The translations under genes were made by a program, and so were the position numbers. A stretch of 64,000 nucleotides of DNA, from positions 2,927,215 to 2,991,214 of the forward strand of contig NZ_CP013251.1 in assembly GCF_001583435.1 (NCBI RefSeq). Reading direction: 5' to 3'. Positions within the stretch are counted from its first letter, which is position 1; each line of letters opens with the position of its first letter. The notes under the pieces are model-generated. The model saw only the letters and a list, made by a program, of their open reading frames with translations, was not told the origin of the DNA and ran no database searches. This document shows, piece by piece, positions 1 through 8,784 of this stretch. Origin of the DNA: Endozoicomonas montiporae CL-33. GTDB lineage: Bacteria; Pseudomonadota; Gammaproteobacteria; Pseudomonadales; Endozoicomonadaceae.

Positions 1-383
1 ATCACCAGCATCACCAATACCTTCAGCTCCCAGAGTTCACGAGTATTGGTAGTCACAAAAGGAATGGTGGACAGCACACCCACCGCTTCTTCCGAAGCAG
101 CGATACCCGTCACCAGACCGGCAATAATCAGAATACTGGTAGAGGCAAAGAAACTGACACTGGCCCTGAGGCTCTGCAACAGACTGGCATCGGCGATGCG
201 ATTGTCTCGCCCCAGCAGCCGGTACATCCAGTCGCGTCGGTACAATGCCAGAACACTGGCCAGACAGGGCGTTTCCTTGCCTTTGTAGTAGGCGAAAGTA
301 GTGTAACCAACCCAGAGAACCACCAGCGCCAGCAAAGCGATCCAGTCCAACTGGGTACCAACCGATCCGAGTCCTTCTAACAT
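1..383 (-). CDS. DUF599 family membrane protein (3' end outside window)
   Basis: The minus strand is open from an ATG at 381-383 to the window edge, giving about 127 residues. The protein begins MLEGLGSVGTQLDWIALL, then has a hydrophobic segment (about 14-30), a basic stretch with YRRDWMYRLLGRDNRIADA (about 48-66), and a second hydrophobic segment with a small-residue SFFASTSILIIAGL-like run. The order of transmembrane helix, R-x-x-W-M basic loop and second helix is typical of DUF599 inner-membrane proteins, whose function is unknown. The upstream ribosome site is weak (AAGAGCG). It is divergent from the next gene, with about 280 bases between them that show nothing else I can name. Confidence 0.7.
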   Translation of the reverse strand, partial: MLEGLGSVGTQLDWIALLALVVLWVGYTTFAYYKGKETPCLASVLALYRRDWMYRLLGRDNRIADASLLQSLRASVSFFASTSILIIAGLVTGIAASEEAVGVLSTIPFVTTNTRELWELKVLVMLV

Positions 384-660
384 TACTGTTCGCTCTTGTT
401 ATCCATTATGTATCTGCGACTGTAAGCCATGTTCCGCTTCGGTCATCGTCAGGTAAGCACCGATGACAAGCGTTGATACCTGACATATCATAGCAGCTTG
501 GTAAAATGGCTTTTATTCGCCACATACTCTTTATATCGTCACGACCCTGATGATCTGATGAATATAGACAACGACCGTATCATTTGTAGAAAAAACACAG
601 ATTTGTTATTTTCACCGGAATGCGTTCATCAGCTCATTGTTTCATTCAACTGGAGAATGA

Positions 661-1059
661 ATGACAAGTTCGCAGATTTTGGCCGGCTGGGGTGTTTACC
701 TTGCCGGTGTATTGGCTTGCACCATCGCCCTGTGGGTCATCACAGGTTCCATTAACCCCCGGGTTCGCAGACTCATGCGAGTGGGGCTTGTCGCACTACT
801 GGTCACCCCCTGGTGGCACAGTGCCGATGTTAACCTGTTACAGCCCGCGTTATGGGTGATGATTTACGACGGGCTATCATCCGGCTTTCCGGAAATGGCA
901 AGGGCCGGGCTGCCTTTGGTGGTTGTGACGGCAGTCAGTGCCCTTATTGCAGCTTCAATGCCAGTGTCTGATAAAGCAGGCAAAAAAAAGCCGGCTTCGA
1001 CCCGGAAAGAGAAACCGTCCGGTCATCAGCCTGACAACCGTCAGGAACCCACACTTTAA
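661..1059 (+). CDS. Small inner-membrane protein, function unknown
   Basis: This 132-residue protein has an N-terminal hydrophobic helix (about 5-27), a basic loop (NPRVRRLMR), a second helix (about 40-50), a third at about 84-100 (LPLVVVTAVSALIAA), and a charged, Lys/Pro-rich cytoplasmic tail of about 30 residues. The ATG follows TGGAGA by a few bases, which supports this start. It probably lies in the inner membrane with a soluble C-terminal tail. I do not recognise the family. It stands alone between a divergent DUF599 gene and a co-directional amidotransferase 117 bases downstream. Confidence 0.6.
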   Translation: MTSSQILAGWGVYLAGVLACTIALWVITGSINPRVRRLMRVGLVALLVTPWWHSADVNLLQPALWVMIYDGLSSGFPEMARAGLPLVVVTAVSALIAASMPVSDKAGKKKPASTRKEKPSGHQPDNRQEPTL

Positions 1060-1072
1060 GCCAAGAATACAG

Positions 1073-1106
1073 ACGCATCAGCAGTACTCACCCTCTGGTG
1101 ATGCGT
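1073..1106 (+). terminator. Possible hairpin after the small membrane protein gene
   Basis: ACGCATCA at 1073-1080 is the exact complement of TGATGCGT at 1099-1106, and a CACC/GGTG pair lies inside the loop. There is no T-run after it, so it is at best a weak or Rho-assisted terminator. Confidence 0.3.
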
Positions 1107-1176
1107 TCAGTGACAGGGAAGTTTTCACTCGCCAATTTTGATAATAAACACAACGAACACTGACCGAGATTCAACT

Positions 1177-1968
1177 ATGTGTGAACTGCTGGGCATGAGT
1201 GCCAACACCCCTACCGACATCTGCTTCAGCTTTACCGGCCTGATGCAAAGGGGCGGGCGTACCGGTCCGCACCGGGATGGCTGGGGCATTGCTTTTTATG
1301 AAGGTGCCGGTGTCCGGGAGTTTCGTGACCCTTACCCCAGCTGTGACTCCGAAATTGCCAATCTGGTACGCAACTATCCCATCAAGAGCGATATTGTTAT
1401 CAGTCATATCCGGCAGGCTAATGCCGGCAGGGTCAGCCTGGAAAACACGCACCCCTTTACCCGGGAGCTGTGGGGTAAGAACTGGACCTTTGCCCACAAC
1501 GGCCAGTTAAAAGGCATTAAGAAATATAAGCTCTCTCACTACCTTCCAGTAGGTACCACTGACAGCGAGCATGCTTTCTGCTGGCTGATGGGTACCATTC
1601 GTGAACGCTTTCCCAAACCGCCCAAACGAGCGAGCACCCTGCAACGGTTTATTCATCAGCAGTGCCATGAACTACGCAAACTTGGGGTATTCAATATGTT
1701 ATTGACCGACTCCAAATACCTGTACTGTTATTGCACCACCAAACTAAGCTGGATAACCCGCAAAGCACCCTTTGATCAGGCCTGTCTGAAAGATGCCGAA
1801 CTAACCGTTGATTTTGACCAGCTGACGACAAAGACCGATATTGTCACGGTGATCGCCACAGAACCACTGACCACCAATGAAGACTGGAACCGGATGCAGG
1901 AAGGTGAAATGACTGTTTTCAGGCTGGGTGAAAAGGTCTATTGCCATTGCGAATCTCTTCCTTCTTGA
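1177..1968 (+). CDS. yafJ: Class II glutamine amidotransferase, YafJ type
   Basis: The protein starts M-C-E-L-L-G-M-S, so Cys2 becomes the N-terminal nucleophile once Met is removed. That decides for the ATG at 1177 over the upstream in-frame start at 1138. Class II amidotransferase landmarks follow: the [12 protein letters not shown] block (about 35-47), SHIRQAN (about 85-91) and the THPF...WTFAHNGQL block (about 101-122). Length is 263 residues, close to the roughly 255 of E. coli YafJ. The family hydrolyses the amide of glutamine or gamma-glutamyl compounds. The substrate of stand-alone YafJ proteins is not settled, and no synthetase-type partner is encoded nearby. Confidence 0.85.
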   Translation: MCELLGMSANTPTDICFSFTGLMQRGGRTGPHRDGWGIAFYEGAGVREFRDPYPSCDSEIANLVRNYPIKSDIVISHIRQANAGRVSLENTHPFTRELWGKNWTFAHNGQLKGIKKYKLSHYLPVGTTDSEHAFCWLMGTIRERFPKPPKRASTLQRFIHQQCHELRKLGVFNMLLTDSKYLYCYCTTKLSWITRKAPFDQACLKDAELTVDFDQLTTKTDIVTVIATEPLTTNEDWNRMQEGEMTVFRLGEKVYCHCESLPS

Positions 1969-2613
1969 TTAATAAGCTTTCTGAACAATCAGGCTCCACT
2001 TTTTAAAAAGCAGAGTCTGATTCATTTTATTATCCACTTAATACGCAATTTTAATAAAACTAATGTACCAAAAAGTACATTGCTTCAGGTTTTATTTTCA
2101 TCACAGTTTCGATGTGTATTATGTTCACTCTTACATTAAAACAACTGCATGCCAGACACAAAAAGCTCTTCTGTAGCAAGGGATTAAGGCAAAGTAATAA
2201 AATGTAAAGACATTAGAAGAATAAAACTCAGAAGCAATTACAAATTATTGAGATTGAGCATTCCAGTGAATGCATGCCCCTTTATACATAGACATACATA
2301 GACGAATGCAATCAAATTAAGAAAAAAACAAAAATACAGACTACTTTAATACAAACCAGCAAGGGGCGAAAACAATCACAGGGATTGCAGTAGTCAGGAA
2401 CTTCTGCTGTTTATCAGCTTGCAACCATGTCTGGAATAACAGAGACACATTGCATGAATCATGATGCGTTTGATCGTTAGCATATAGTCTGGCTATCTTT
2501 CGCAATAGATTGAAAAATCTCATATGACAAAGATCTTACTAAATGCTGTCTCTAAAAATAAACACTCAAAAGCAGTGAAAACAATACTTAGGATATTAGA
2601 AGGTTTTATAACC
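1969..2613. other. AT-rich intergenic region with a perfect short palindrome
   Basis: About 645 bases without a credible gene. AATGTAC (2062-2068) and GTACATT (2075-2081) form a perfect 7-bp inverted repeat around a CAAAAA spacer, which could be an operator. Short direct repeats (CATAGACATACATAGACG) occur near 2290. The region probably carries the promoter of the secreted protein gene downstream, but no clear -35/-10 pair stands out. Confidence 0.4.
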
Positions 2614-4284
2614 ATGAGAGTGGCACAATCGATTACCAGCCTGGCTCTGAGTTTATCAGCAGTACTCACTTACGCTTCAGGCCCAGCTGAAGTCTCTTCA
2701 GTTACAGAAAGCAATGGCAAACCGGCCTATGTACAGATTACAGGTGCCGTGTTAGCAGAAACTTTGTCAGGCATATTTCAAAATAGGAAGTATGAAAATA
2801 TGCACCACTTCAGGCTTCCCAGTGACCTGACCATGGGCATAGATATTTCCTACGGCGAAAACACTGACAATAAAGAATGGCCTCAGGCAACCTTTTACAG
2901 ATTTTCCATGTTTTCAGTTGACGCCGTAAAAAAATATACAGACTTTCTCCGATCCGGGTCCGATGACAGAGAGAAATCTTCTGAAGGTCATTGCAATGCG
3001 GATAGCTGCAATACCGAGTCAGAGCAGGCCAATCAAAATGCTTTGATTCCGATGGGCGGCGACCAACAACGCAATGAGTTGATGAGTTTATCACAGGGTA
3101 AAGATGTCCTATCTGATTTGTCTGAATATTTTGAGAAAGACCGCTCCTCGGGATTTGGCGAATCAATATTGTCTGAAATGGATGACTCTGAAAAAAAACC
3201 TTTTGCGGATGGCGTCAATTTTAGTATTAATAACCCACTGGCAGGGCTTGGTCTGACCCAGCTCGCGGAGCTGATTAAGCAGTTACAGGAACAGAACCCA
3301 GAACAAGGAGAACTGGTTCTTTACGTAGCTCACATTCCACAGGTGAATCAGGCTCTCAAAAACAAAAAGATAGTCACTAGAGTGAAGTATCAGGTTTGTT
3401 CACAGGACCCATACAACAAAGGCACACTATACGGGTGCACCCGTCTTTTTAACCGAAATCAGAATAAGCCGGGCTTAATGCTGTTGAGTGCAGCTCACAA
3501 AGAAAGTCTACGCAAAATGCTAAAGGATACTGAAAGAGCCGGTTTTGTCAGCTTTTTATCTGATCAAATAGGTTATGATCCAAAGACAACAAGCTTTGAG
3601 GTCTATGACATCTTCGCTTACATCGCGAACGAAGTAAAAGGCATTATGGATACGCATGGCTTTACGATGGACGAACGATTCATTGACGACAGTATCTACA
3701 TATCAACTTATACAGAGAGCAACGGGCAAATCATAAAGGATAAAAGCGGTAACCCACAATCCTTTACTTCAACACTGACCAATAAAAAGACCAAAAGTAA
3801 AATATTCATGACAGTGAGTACACAGGGTGGAAATTTTGCAAAAACAACATTCCATGCTGAAAACTTTGAACATGAACAGATTGCACTAACACCAAGATCT
3901 GTATTAAAACAGGAAGCCCTGAAAGCAGGCTACATAGATGCTCAAGCTATGTATGGCACAGTTAAAAACCTTGCTCAACTGTTCGGTAAAAACAACAATC
4001 TATTGCAAACTATTGCAGGCCTTAAGCTTGAAATTGAGAAAATGAAAATGCTGACGTCCAAAGGAATAAGGGGTGGTGTGTGTAAGAATGTCAATATTGA
4101 CTGGGAAGAAAAAACAATCAGGGGATATTGCTACCCTAATAATAACTGGTATCCCAAAAACCTCGAAATGAGCTTCAAACAATGTAACCTCCTCAAAGGT
4201 GGTGTTGAAATAAACTTTACAAAAGACAGGCATGGCCACACAAACGGTTTCAAACTGGTATGCGAACATCACCTAACTGAATGA
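2614..4284 (+). CDS. Large secreted protein, function unknown
   Basis: I chose the ATG at 2614 because AGAAGG lies 10 bases upstream and the protein then begins with a textbook Sec signal peptide (MRVAQSITSLALSLSAVLTY, cleavage probably after the following Ala-Ser). A longer in-frame start at 2524 would put 30 charged residues before it. The 556-residue product is hydrophilic, with an acidic Cys-containing segment (HCNADSCNTES, about 130-140) and a C-terminal part with several cysteines (GVCKN, GYCYP, KQCNLL, LVCEHH) that could form disulphides in the periplasm or outside the cell. No family is recognised. It is flanked by an AT-rich 645-base region and a convergent nfuA terminator, so it is a single-gene unit. 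Confidence 0.65.
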   Translation: MRVAQSITSLALSLSAVLTYASGPAEVSSVTESNGKPAYVQITGAVLAETLSGIFQNRKYENMHHFRLPSDLTMGIDISYGENTDNKEWPQATFYRFSMFSVDAVKKYTDFLRSGSDDREKSSEGHCNADSCNTESEQANQNALIPMGGDQQRNELMSLSQGKDVLSDLSEYFEKDRSSGFGESILSEMDDSEKKPFADGVNFSINNPLAGLGLTQLAELIKQLQEQNPEQGELVLYVAHIPQVNQALKNKKIVTRVKYQVCSQDPYNKGTLYGCTRLFNRNQNKPGLMLLSAAHKESLRKMLKDTERAGFVSFLSDQIGYDPKTTSFEVYDIFAYIANEVKGIMDTHGFTMDERFIDDSIYISTYTESNGQIIKDKSGNPQSFTSTLTNKKTKSKIFMTVSTQGGNFAKTTFHAENFEHEQIALTPRSVLKQEALKAGYIDAQAMYGTVKNLAQLFGKNNNLLQTIAGLKLEIEKMKMLTSKGIRGGVCKNVNIDWEEKTIRGYCYPNNNWYPKNLEMSFKQCNLLKGGVEINFTKDRHGHTNGFKLVCEHHLTE

Positions 4285-4345
4285 GCATTTTTAGCTTCAT
4301 ACTATAAAGAATAATCTATTTATTATGAGCGCAACTCCACGATAA

Positions 4346-4380
4346 CGAAAAAAGAGGGCTGGTTTTATGCCAGTCCTCTG
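4346..4380 (-). terminator. Rho-independent terminator of nfuA
   Basis: Read on the minus strand, AGAGGACTGG, a 7-base loop and CCAGCCCTCT (one G-T pair) are followed by TTTTTT. It lies 18 bases past the nfuA stop codon. Confidence 0.85.
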
Positions 4381-4397
4381 AAATTGTTGTTAGCTGA

Positions 4398-4979
4398 TCA
4401 CTTAAAATAAGCATTATCCGTGACAGTATGATCCGTCACGTCACGCACACCCTTCAGCTCCGGAATGCGCTCAACCAGTGTTTTTTCCACGCCGTCTTTC
4501 AGGGTCAGATCTACCGCACTGCAGCCCTGACAACCACCGCCAAATTGCAGAACCGCAACACCGTCATCAATTTCCACCAGTGACACCATACCACCGTGGG
4601 CAGCCAGACCCGGGTTGATTTCAGTCTGCAGGAAATAGTTGATCTTCTGATCCAGCGGGCTGTCTTCATTGACTTTTGGCAGCTTGGCATTAGGTGCCTT
4701 GATGGTCAGCTGACCGCCCAGCTTGTCTTCGGAAAAGTCCACTTCAGCGTCTTCCAGGAAAGGTTCGCTGACCCCTTCCACATAACAGTTGAAATAGTCC
4801 AGCTCCATCATCAGGTCGCCTTCCTTCTCCTCACCGGGCTTACAGTAAGCCAGACAGGTCTCGGCATACGGTGTTCCCGGCTGGGTCACAAACAGGCGAA
4901 CGCCAATGCCTTCAACGTTCTGCCGTTTCAGCAGACCTGCCAGATATTTCTGCGCGGCTTCTGTAAATGTAATCTTCAA
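4398..4979 (-). CDS. nfuA: Fe/S biogenesis protein NfuA
   Basis: This 193-residue protein matches NfuA in layout. The N-terminal A-type-like domain (about 1-95) lacks the usual cluster cysteines, and the C-terminal Nfu domain carries [15 protein letters not shown] (about 148-162), whose C-x-x-C binds a bridging 4Fe-4S cluster between two subunits. NfuA passes clusters to apo-proteins such as lipoyl synthase and aconitase under iron or oxidative stress. The start is TTG: GAGG lies 8 bases upstream, and the residues after it align with the N-terminus of the E. coli protein. It follows lhgO by 37 bases and ends at a clear terminator. Confidence 0.95.
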   Translation of the reverse strand: MKITFTEAAQKYLAGLLKRQNVEGIGVRLFVTQPGTPYAETCLAYCKPGEEKEGDLMMELDYFNCYVEGVSEPFLEDAEVDFSEDKLGGQLTIKAPNAKLPKVNEDSPLDQKINYFLQTEINPGLAAHGGMVSLVEIDDGVAVLQFGGGCQGCSAVDLTLKDGVEKTLVERIPELKGVRDVTDHTVTDNAYFK

Positions 4980-5016
4980 TTCAAATACCTCATTCGGTCA
5001 ATGGGCACATTCTATG

Positions 5017-6285
5017 CTAATGAACCCCTTCAGGAAATGTTTGTTTCTTCAGATGACCCGTTCGTTGACTGCCAGCCTCTGGCAAGCGGTGACTGACCTG
5101 CTGACAGATATACTCGCCAATGGGAATCGCTGACGTCGCCGCAGGTGAAGGCGCATTGCAGACGTGCAAACTTCTTGGGCTTTCGGCAAACAGAAAATCA
5201 TGCACCATTGAACCGTCCTTCATCACCGCCTGGGCGCGAATGCCTGCCGGATAAGGTGTCAAATCATCAAGCTGCAACTGCGGGCAGTATTTCTGTACCC
5301 GCCGCAGATAGCCACGCTTCCAGATCGAATCAAGGGTTTCACTGAGCCCGGTCTTCAGATTGTTTCGGGTGGCCCGCCAGAATCCGGCAAAGCTCACCAT
5401 CTCCCTGATATCACTCAGGCTCATATTTATACGACTGTACCCTTCCCGCTTCCAACCCTGTACGGCATTCGGCCCGACGGTGACAGAGCCGTCGATCATT
5501 CGGGTCAGGTGTACGCCGAGGAAAGGCAAATCCGGATCAGGAATGGGATAAATCAGATGATTCACAATGTTATTGTGCTGCGGAGCCAGCTGATAGTACT
5601 CACCGCGGTAGGGAATAATCTGGAAATCCGTTTTGATCCCCAGCATTCGGGTGGTCCGGTCTGCCATCAGGCCCGTGCAGCACACCAGATAGCCCGCCTG
5701 TAGCCATTGCTGTTCAGAACCATTGTCTACGTTCAGGCGAATACCCTGTGGTCTTTCCTCCATAGAAACCACTCTGGAACGCAATCGAACCTCACCACCC
5801 AGCTCTTCAAAACAGCGTGCCATGGCCCTCGTGACCCGACTGTAATCAACGATACCCGTGGTTTTAACATAAATCGCTCCGCATCCGACGATATTCGGCT
5901 CGCGTTGTTTCAGGGCAGCCGCATCGAGCCACTCCACCTCAATGCCGTTTTCCAGACAACGTGCATAAAGAGCTTCCATCCGATGAAACTCCAGCTCATT
6001 CGTTGCCACCAGCAACTTGCCGCATTGGTCGTATGGAATACCCTGTTGGTCACAGAAGTCCATGGTCGCCTTGACGCCCGCTTTGCAGAAGCGGGCTTTC
6101 AGGCTGCCCGGAGCATAATAGACACCAGCATGAATGACACCGCTGTTATGCCCGGTCTGATGCTGCGCCAGTTCAGACTCTTTTTCCAGCAGCAAGACTG
6201 ATTTAGCAGGGTAACGCTGTTTCAGCTGCCACGCTGTGGAGACTCCGACAATACCACCGCCTAATACAATAAAGTCGTACATCAT
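5017..6285 (-). CDS. lhgO: L-2-hydroxyglutarate oxidase/dehydrogenase
   Basis: This 422-residue FAD enzyme starts with a dinucleotide-binding fingerprint (FIVLGGGIVGVSTAWQL, about 5-21) and continues with GHNSGVIHAGVYYAPGSLKA (about 45-64), the hallmark of the LhgO/L2HGDH branch of the DAO superfamily. It oxidises L-2-hydroxyglutarate to 2-oxoglutarate at the membrane, feeding electrons to quinone. It lies directly downstream of glaH, which makes its substrate. Together they convert glutarate (from lysine breakdown) to 2-oxoglutarate. The C-terminus (about 20 residues after IGEYICQQV) is polar and less conserved. Confidence 0.93.
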   Translation of the reverse strand: MMYDFIVLGGGIVGVSTAWQLKQRYPAKSVLLLEKESELAQHQTGHNSGVIHAGVYYAPGSLKARFCKAGVKATMDFCDQQGIPYDQCGKLLVATNELEFHRMEALYARCLENGIEVEWLDAAALKQREPNIVGCGAIYVKTTGIVDYSRVTRAMARCFEELGGEVRLRSRVVSMEERPQGIRLNVDNGSEQQWLQAGYLVCCTGLMADRTTRMLGIKTDFQIIPYRGEYYQLAPQHNNIVNHLIYPIPDPDLPFLGVHLTRMIDGSVTVGPNAVQGWKREGYSRINMSLSDIREMVSFAGFWRATRNNLKTGLSETLDSIWKRGYLRRVQKYCPQLQLDDLTPYPAGIRAQAVMKDGSMVHDFLFAESPRSLHVCNAPSPAATSAIPIGEYICQQVSHRLPEAGSQRTGHLKKQTFPEGVH

Positions 6286-6316
6286 TGTTTTGACTGCCCT
6301 GTGATCCGGATGAAGT

Positions 6317-6381
6317 ACTATTTATAAAAGTAACTATTTATAAAAGTAACTATTTATAAAAAATGACTATTTATAAAAATG
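6317..6381. repeat. Four tandem 16-17-bp units at the glaH 3' end
   Basis: The unit ACTATTTATAAAAGTA starts at 6317 and 6333 (16 bp each), then at 6349 (17 bp, diverged end) and 6366 (16 bp). The last unit contains the final codons and TAG stop of glaH (TTTTATAAATAG on the minus strand), so the array is a serial duplication of the gene's own 3' end into the glaH-lhgO gap. Confidence 0.9.
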
Positions 6382-7308
6382 TCCGCGCTGACGCAGCAAT
6401 TCGCGGTACAAGCCGGGATCAGCCATAAAACGATCTCTGCCGTGTAGCCAGATATGGTTCTGAATCACCAGCATCGAACCGGGAGGCAGAGTGACTGCAA
6501 AACAGTTCGGGTCTTTTTCCAGAGACTCTCCCATTGCATACAGATACATCCCCTGATCCATATTCTGCGGATCCGCAAACTGATCGATGAACAGCATCAT
6601 GGGTCTGCCATTCGCGTCTTTTTCAAAAAACACCGGATGGCTGACTTTATAATCAATGTTTTTGCTCGGTGGTGAGGCCCACTCAATGGACTCACTGGCC
6701 AGCGGATGCTGGTAGAACTGCTCCAGCTCTTCCCAGTCGTCCATATGCAACAACAGCGATTCGCCTCCCTGCACATTGCGTTCCGCCAGTTTCATCATCA
6801 GCACAAAGTCTGTCCGCTCGTCCACGTAGGTACCGTCATTGTGCAACTCCATACGACGGTGTGCCTGCCTGAGATAACTGTCACTGTCGTCTTTGTTTTC
6901 CACCGCGAAGCACGCGTAATACTTACCGTACATGGCATCAAAATTGGGCACACCGATCAGGTGAGACACCGCAGTGGACAGTTTAATATGAAATTCGGTG
7001 TCATCCTTTGCCTCATCACTGTCGTATTGTAACAGAAACGCACCGGTTTCCCGGTTTGACAAAATACCGTTCAGCTTTGAACTCAAAGACCGGTTGCACA
7101 CCCTGTCGAGCTGATCAGCAATGGCAAAACGTAAAAAGGGTTTGTATTCCACTGCCTGCAGATTCCACTGTTCTGTCGCCTGTTTAAAGGCGTCAATGGT
7201 TTCTTTCTGCAGGGTAATCACCTGCAGGCGGTGGTTATCAGGATACGGATGAAGAGTGTAACCCAAAGGTTCAATGGCGGTTTGCACAAGTGGTGTGACG
7301 GCAACCAT
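6367..7308 (-). CDS. glaH: Glutarate 2-hydroxylase (CsiD family)
   Basis: This is a non-haem Fe(II)/2-oxoglutarate dioxygenase that hydroxylates glutarate to L-2-hydroxyglutarate. Landmarks are HLIGVPNFDAMYGKYYA, then the iron ligands H-x-D in MELHNDGTY (about residues 156 and 158), the distal region W-L-H-G-R-D-R-F with the third His, and an Arg for 2-oxoglutarate. The ATG at 7308 is chosen because AGGGA lies 9 bases upstream; an ATG at 7329 has no such site. Length is 313 residues. The C-terminus stops at R-Q-R-G-H-F-Y-K, about a dozen residues short of the E. coli enzyme, inside a tandem repeat. It is co-directional with the upstream TetR gene and with lhgO. Confidence 0.92.
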   Translation of the reverse strand: MVAVTPLVQTAIEPLGYTLHPYPDNHRLQVITLQKETIDAFKQATEQWNLQAVEYKPFLRFAIADQLDRVCNRSLSSKLNGILSNRETGAFLLQYDSDEAKDDTEFHIKLSTAVSHLIGVPNFDAMYGKYYACFAVENKDDSDSYLRQAHRRMELHNDGTYVDERTDFVLMMKLAERNVQGGESLLLHMDDWEELEQFYQHPLASESIEWASPPSKNIDYKVSHPVFFEKDANGRPMMLFIDQFADPQNMDQGMYLYAMGESLEKDPNCFAVTLPPGSMLVIQNHIWLHGRDRFMADPGLYRELLRQRGHFYK

Positions 7309-7427
7309 AGAAGTTTCCCTGTTATTCATTGTTCTGGGAGAACAGGTCAGTCAACACAAGTACTCTAGGGCACAATAAAGAAGACACCTGTTTTCTATTT
7401 TCTATCGTTATGGACCCACTGCACATG

Positions 7428-8054
7428 CTATGCAGTGGAGGACACTGTAAAACTGGTGACCAGATATTTCAACACCTGTTGCAGCCTCTGCTGCACCGGG
7501 TATTCGGGCTCGTTAAGCCAGCAAAATGTCAGGCCCGCAACAGCCCCGGTGGTCGTTGCAGCGCAAAATTCCGGCGTTAGTCCCGTCTTGAGCTGTCCGG
7601 CATAATGTCGGTAAAAGCTGACCAGTTGGGACGTCAAAAAGGATTGCAGCTCTGGTCGGTCATGGTCGTCCATCTGAAAACTGCTGACCAGATAGATAAT
7701 AAGTTCCCGATGCAACCTGCCCGACTGAAGAAACCATTGCAACAGAGGTTGATAAAAGTCATGCAGCTGTTGGGACAGCGAACGACTATCATCACGTACC
7801 TTTATCTGGATACTGTCTGCCAGTGGAGACAACAGCCGGTCAAAACACAGCCTGATCAGAAGGTCGTGCCTGGAGCGGTAATACTTATAAAATGTCATTC
7901 GGGAAATATCTGCCTGTGTACAGATAGTTTCGACGGTGACGGCCAGAACGCCCTGCTGCTCAATCAGGATAACGGCCCCTTTCAGGATGCTGTCATCGAC
8001 AAACTGTTTCTTGCGCTCCCTGCGACTTAGGACCGGATAAGACAAACGAATCAA
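7428..8054 (-). CDS. TetR-family regulator, probably of glaH-lhgO
   Basis: The 208-residue protein has the usual TetR N-terminal helix-turn-helix. The segment VTVETICTQADISRMTFYKYY (split here for length: helix 2 about 40-48, recognition helix about 49-58) ends in the classic F-Y-K-Y-Y-x-S-R-x-x-L motif. The C-terminal ligand and dimer domain is not recognisable by eye. The frame opens with TTG codons (8054, also 8045), with no ATG near, so the exact start is uncertain. It lies 119 bases upstream of glaH on the same strand and 51 bases from a divergent TetR gene. Control of the glutarate genes is inferred from position only. Confidence 0.85.
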   Translation of the reverse strand: MIRLSYPVLSRRERKKQFVDDSILKGAVILIEQQGVLAVTVETICTQADISRMTFYKYYRSRHDLLIRLCFDRLLSPLADSIQIKVRDDSRSLSQQLHDFYQPLLQWFLQSGRLHRELIIYLVSSFQMDDHDRPELQSFLTSQLVSFYRHYAGQLKTGLTPEFCAATTTGAVAGLTFCWLNEPEYPVQQRLQQVLKYLVTSFTVSSTA

Positions 8055-8078
8055 TACCTGTTAAGTTACTGGCTGGCC

Positions 8079-8092
8079 TTCATAATAATGAA
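8079..8092. promoter_or_regulatory. Palindrome between divergent TetR genes
   Basis: TTCAT-AATA-ATGAA lies in the 51-base gap between the two divergent TetR genes. Small palindromes in such gaps are the normal operator position for this family. No binding can be shown from sequence. Confidence 0.45.
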
Positions 8093-8105
8093 AACCCGGG
8101 TATAG

Positions 8106-8762
8106 GTGGAACCTTTGACTGTACAAGCCATCACTTTAAGAGAAAAACGTAAGCAGGCGATACGTCAAAAGATTCATACACAGGCCTGCTTGATTATTCA
8201 GGATACCGGTCTGAACAACCTGACCATCGACAGAGTGTGTCAGGCCACCGGCATCACAAAAAAGACGTTTTATAATTATTTCCCTTCGCGTCATACACTA
8301 CTTCTCAGCTTGTGTCAGAGCCTGCTACTGGATCAGAACCTGTCTCTGGTTCGACACGTCTGCCAACAGACGACCACCCTTGAGCAACGTCTGCAACACT
8401 TTTTTCTCCGGTTTAAAGAACGGTTCAGTCACCGTGGCACTCTGGAGAAAGAGCTGATTCGTTTTCTGTTAACCAATTTTATCGATCATCGCGATGAAGG
8501 CACCGACATCCACCAGCAGATGCTCGCCACCTATGCCGAGCTGTTTCACAGCGATCATCACGAGCTGGCACCCGGTCTCGACAGCCAGCTCTGTGCCGAG
8601 ATCACAGTGGGTATGCTAAACACCATTACACTGGACTGGCTGAGCGATGAACATTGCCCGATAGAGCACCGCCTGGACGATCTCTACCAGTTTATCAACA
8701 GTTCCATGATCAGTCGTTCATCGGTCAATAACCCCGGGCTTACCGAACCCCCAATTTCCTAA
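8106..8762 (+). CDS. TetR-family regulator
   Basis: The 218-residue protein has a TetR helix-turn-helix: LTIDRVCQATGITKKTFYNY (about residues 38-57), followed by F-P-S-R-H-T-L-L. It starts at GTG 8106; a TTG at 8115 preceded by GGTGG is an alternative. It resembles its divergent neighbour in size and layout, so the two may be old paralogues. Its 3' end once overlapped the convergent DUF1329 gene: the original stop of that gene would fall at 8740-8742. Control of the DUF1329/Rieske/P450 genes or of the neighbouring regulator is possible but is position-based inference. Confidence 0.85.
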   Translation: MEPLTVQAITLREKRKQAIRQKIHTQACLIIQDTGLNNLTIDRVCQATGITKKTFYNYFPSRHTLLLSLCQSLLLDQNLSLVRHVCQQTTTLEQRLQHFFLRFKERFSHRGTLEKELIRFLLTNFIDHRDEGTDIHQQMLATYAELFHSDHHELAPGLDSQLCAEITVGMLNTITLDWLSDEHCPIEHRLDDLYQFINSSMISRSSVNNPGLTEPPIS

Positions 8763-8784
8763 GAGTCGATGGCGAAAAATACGA

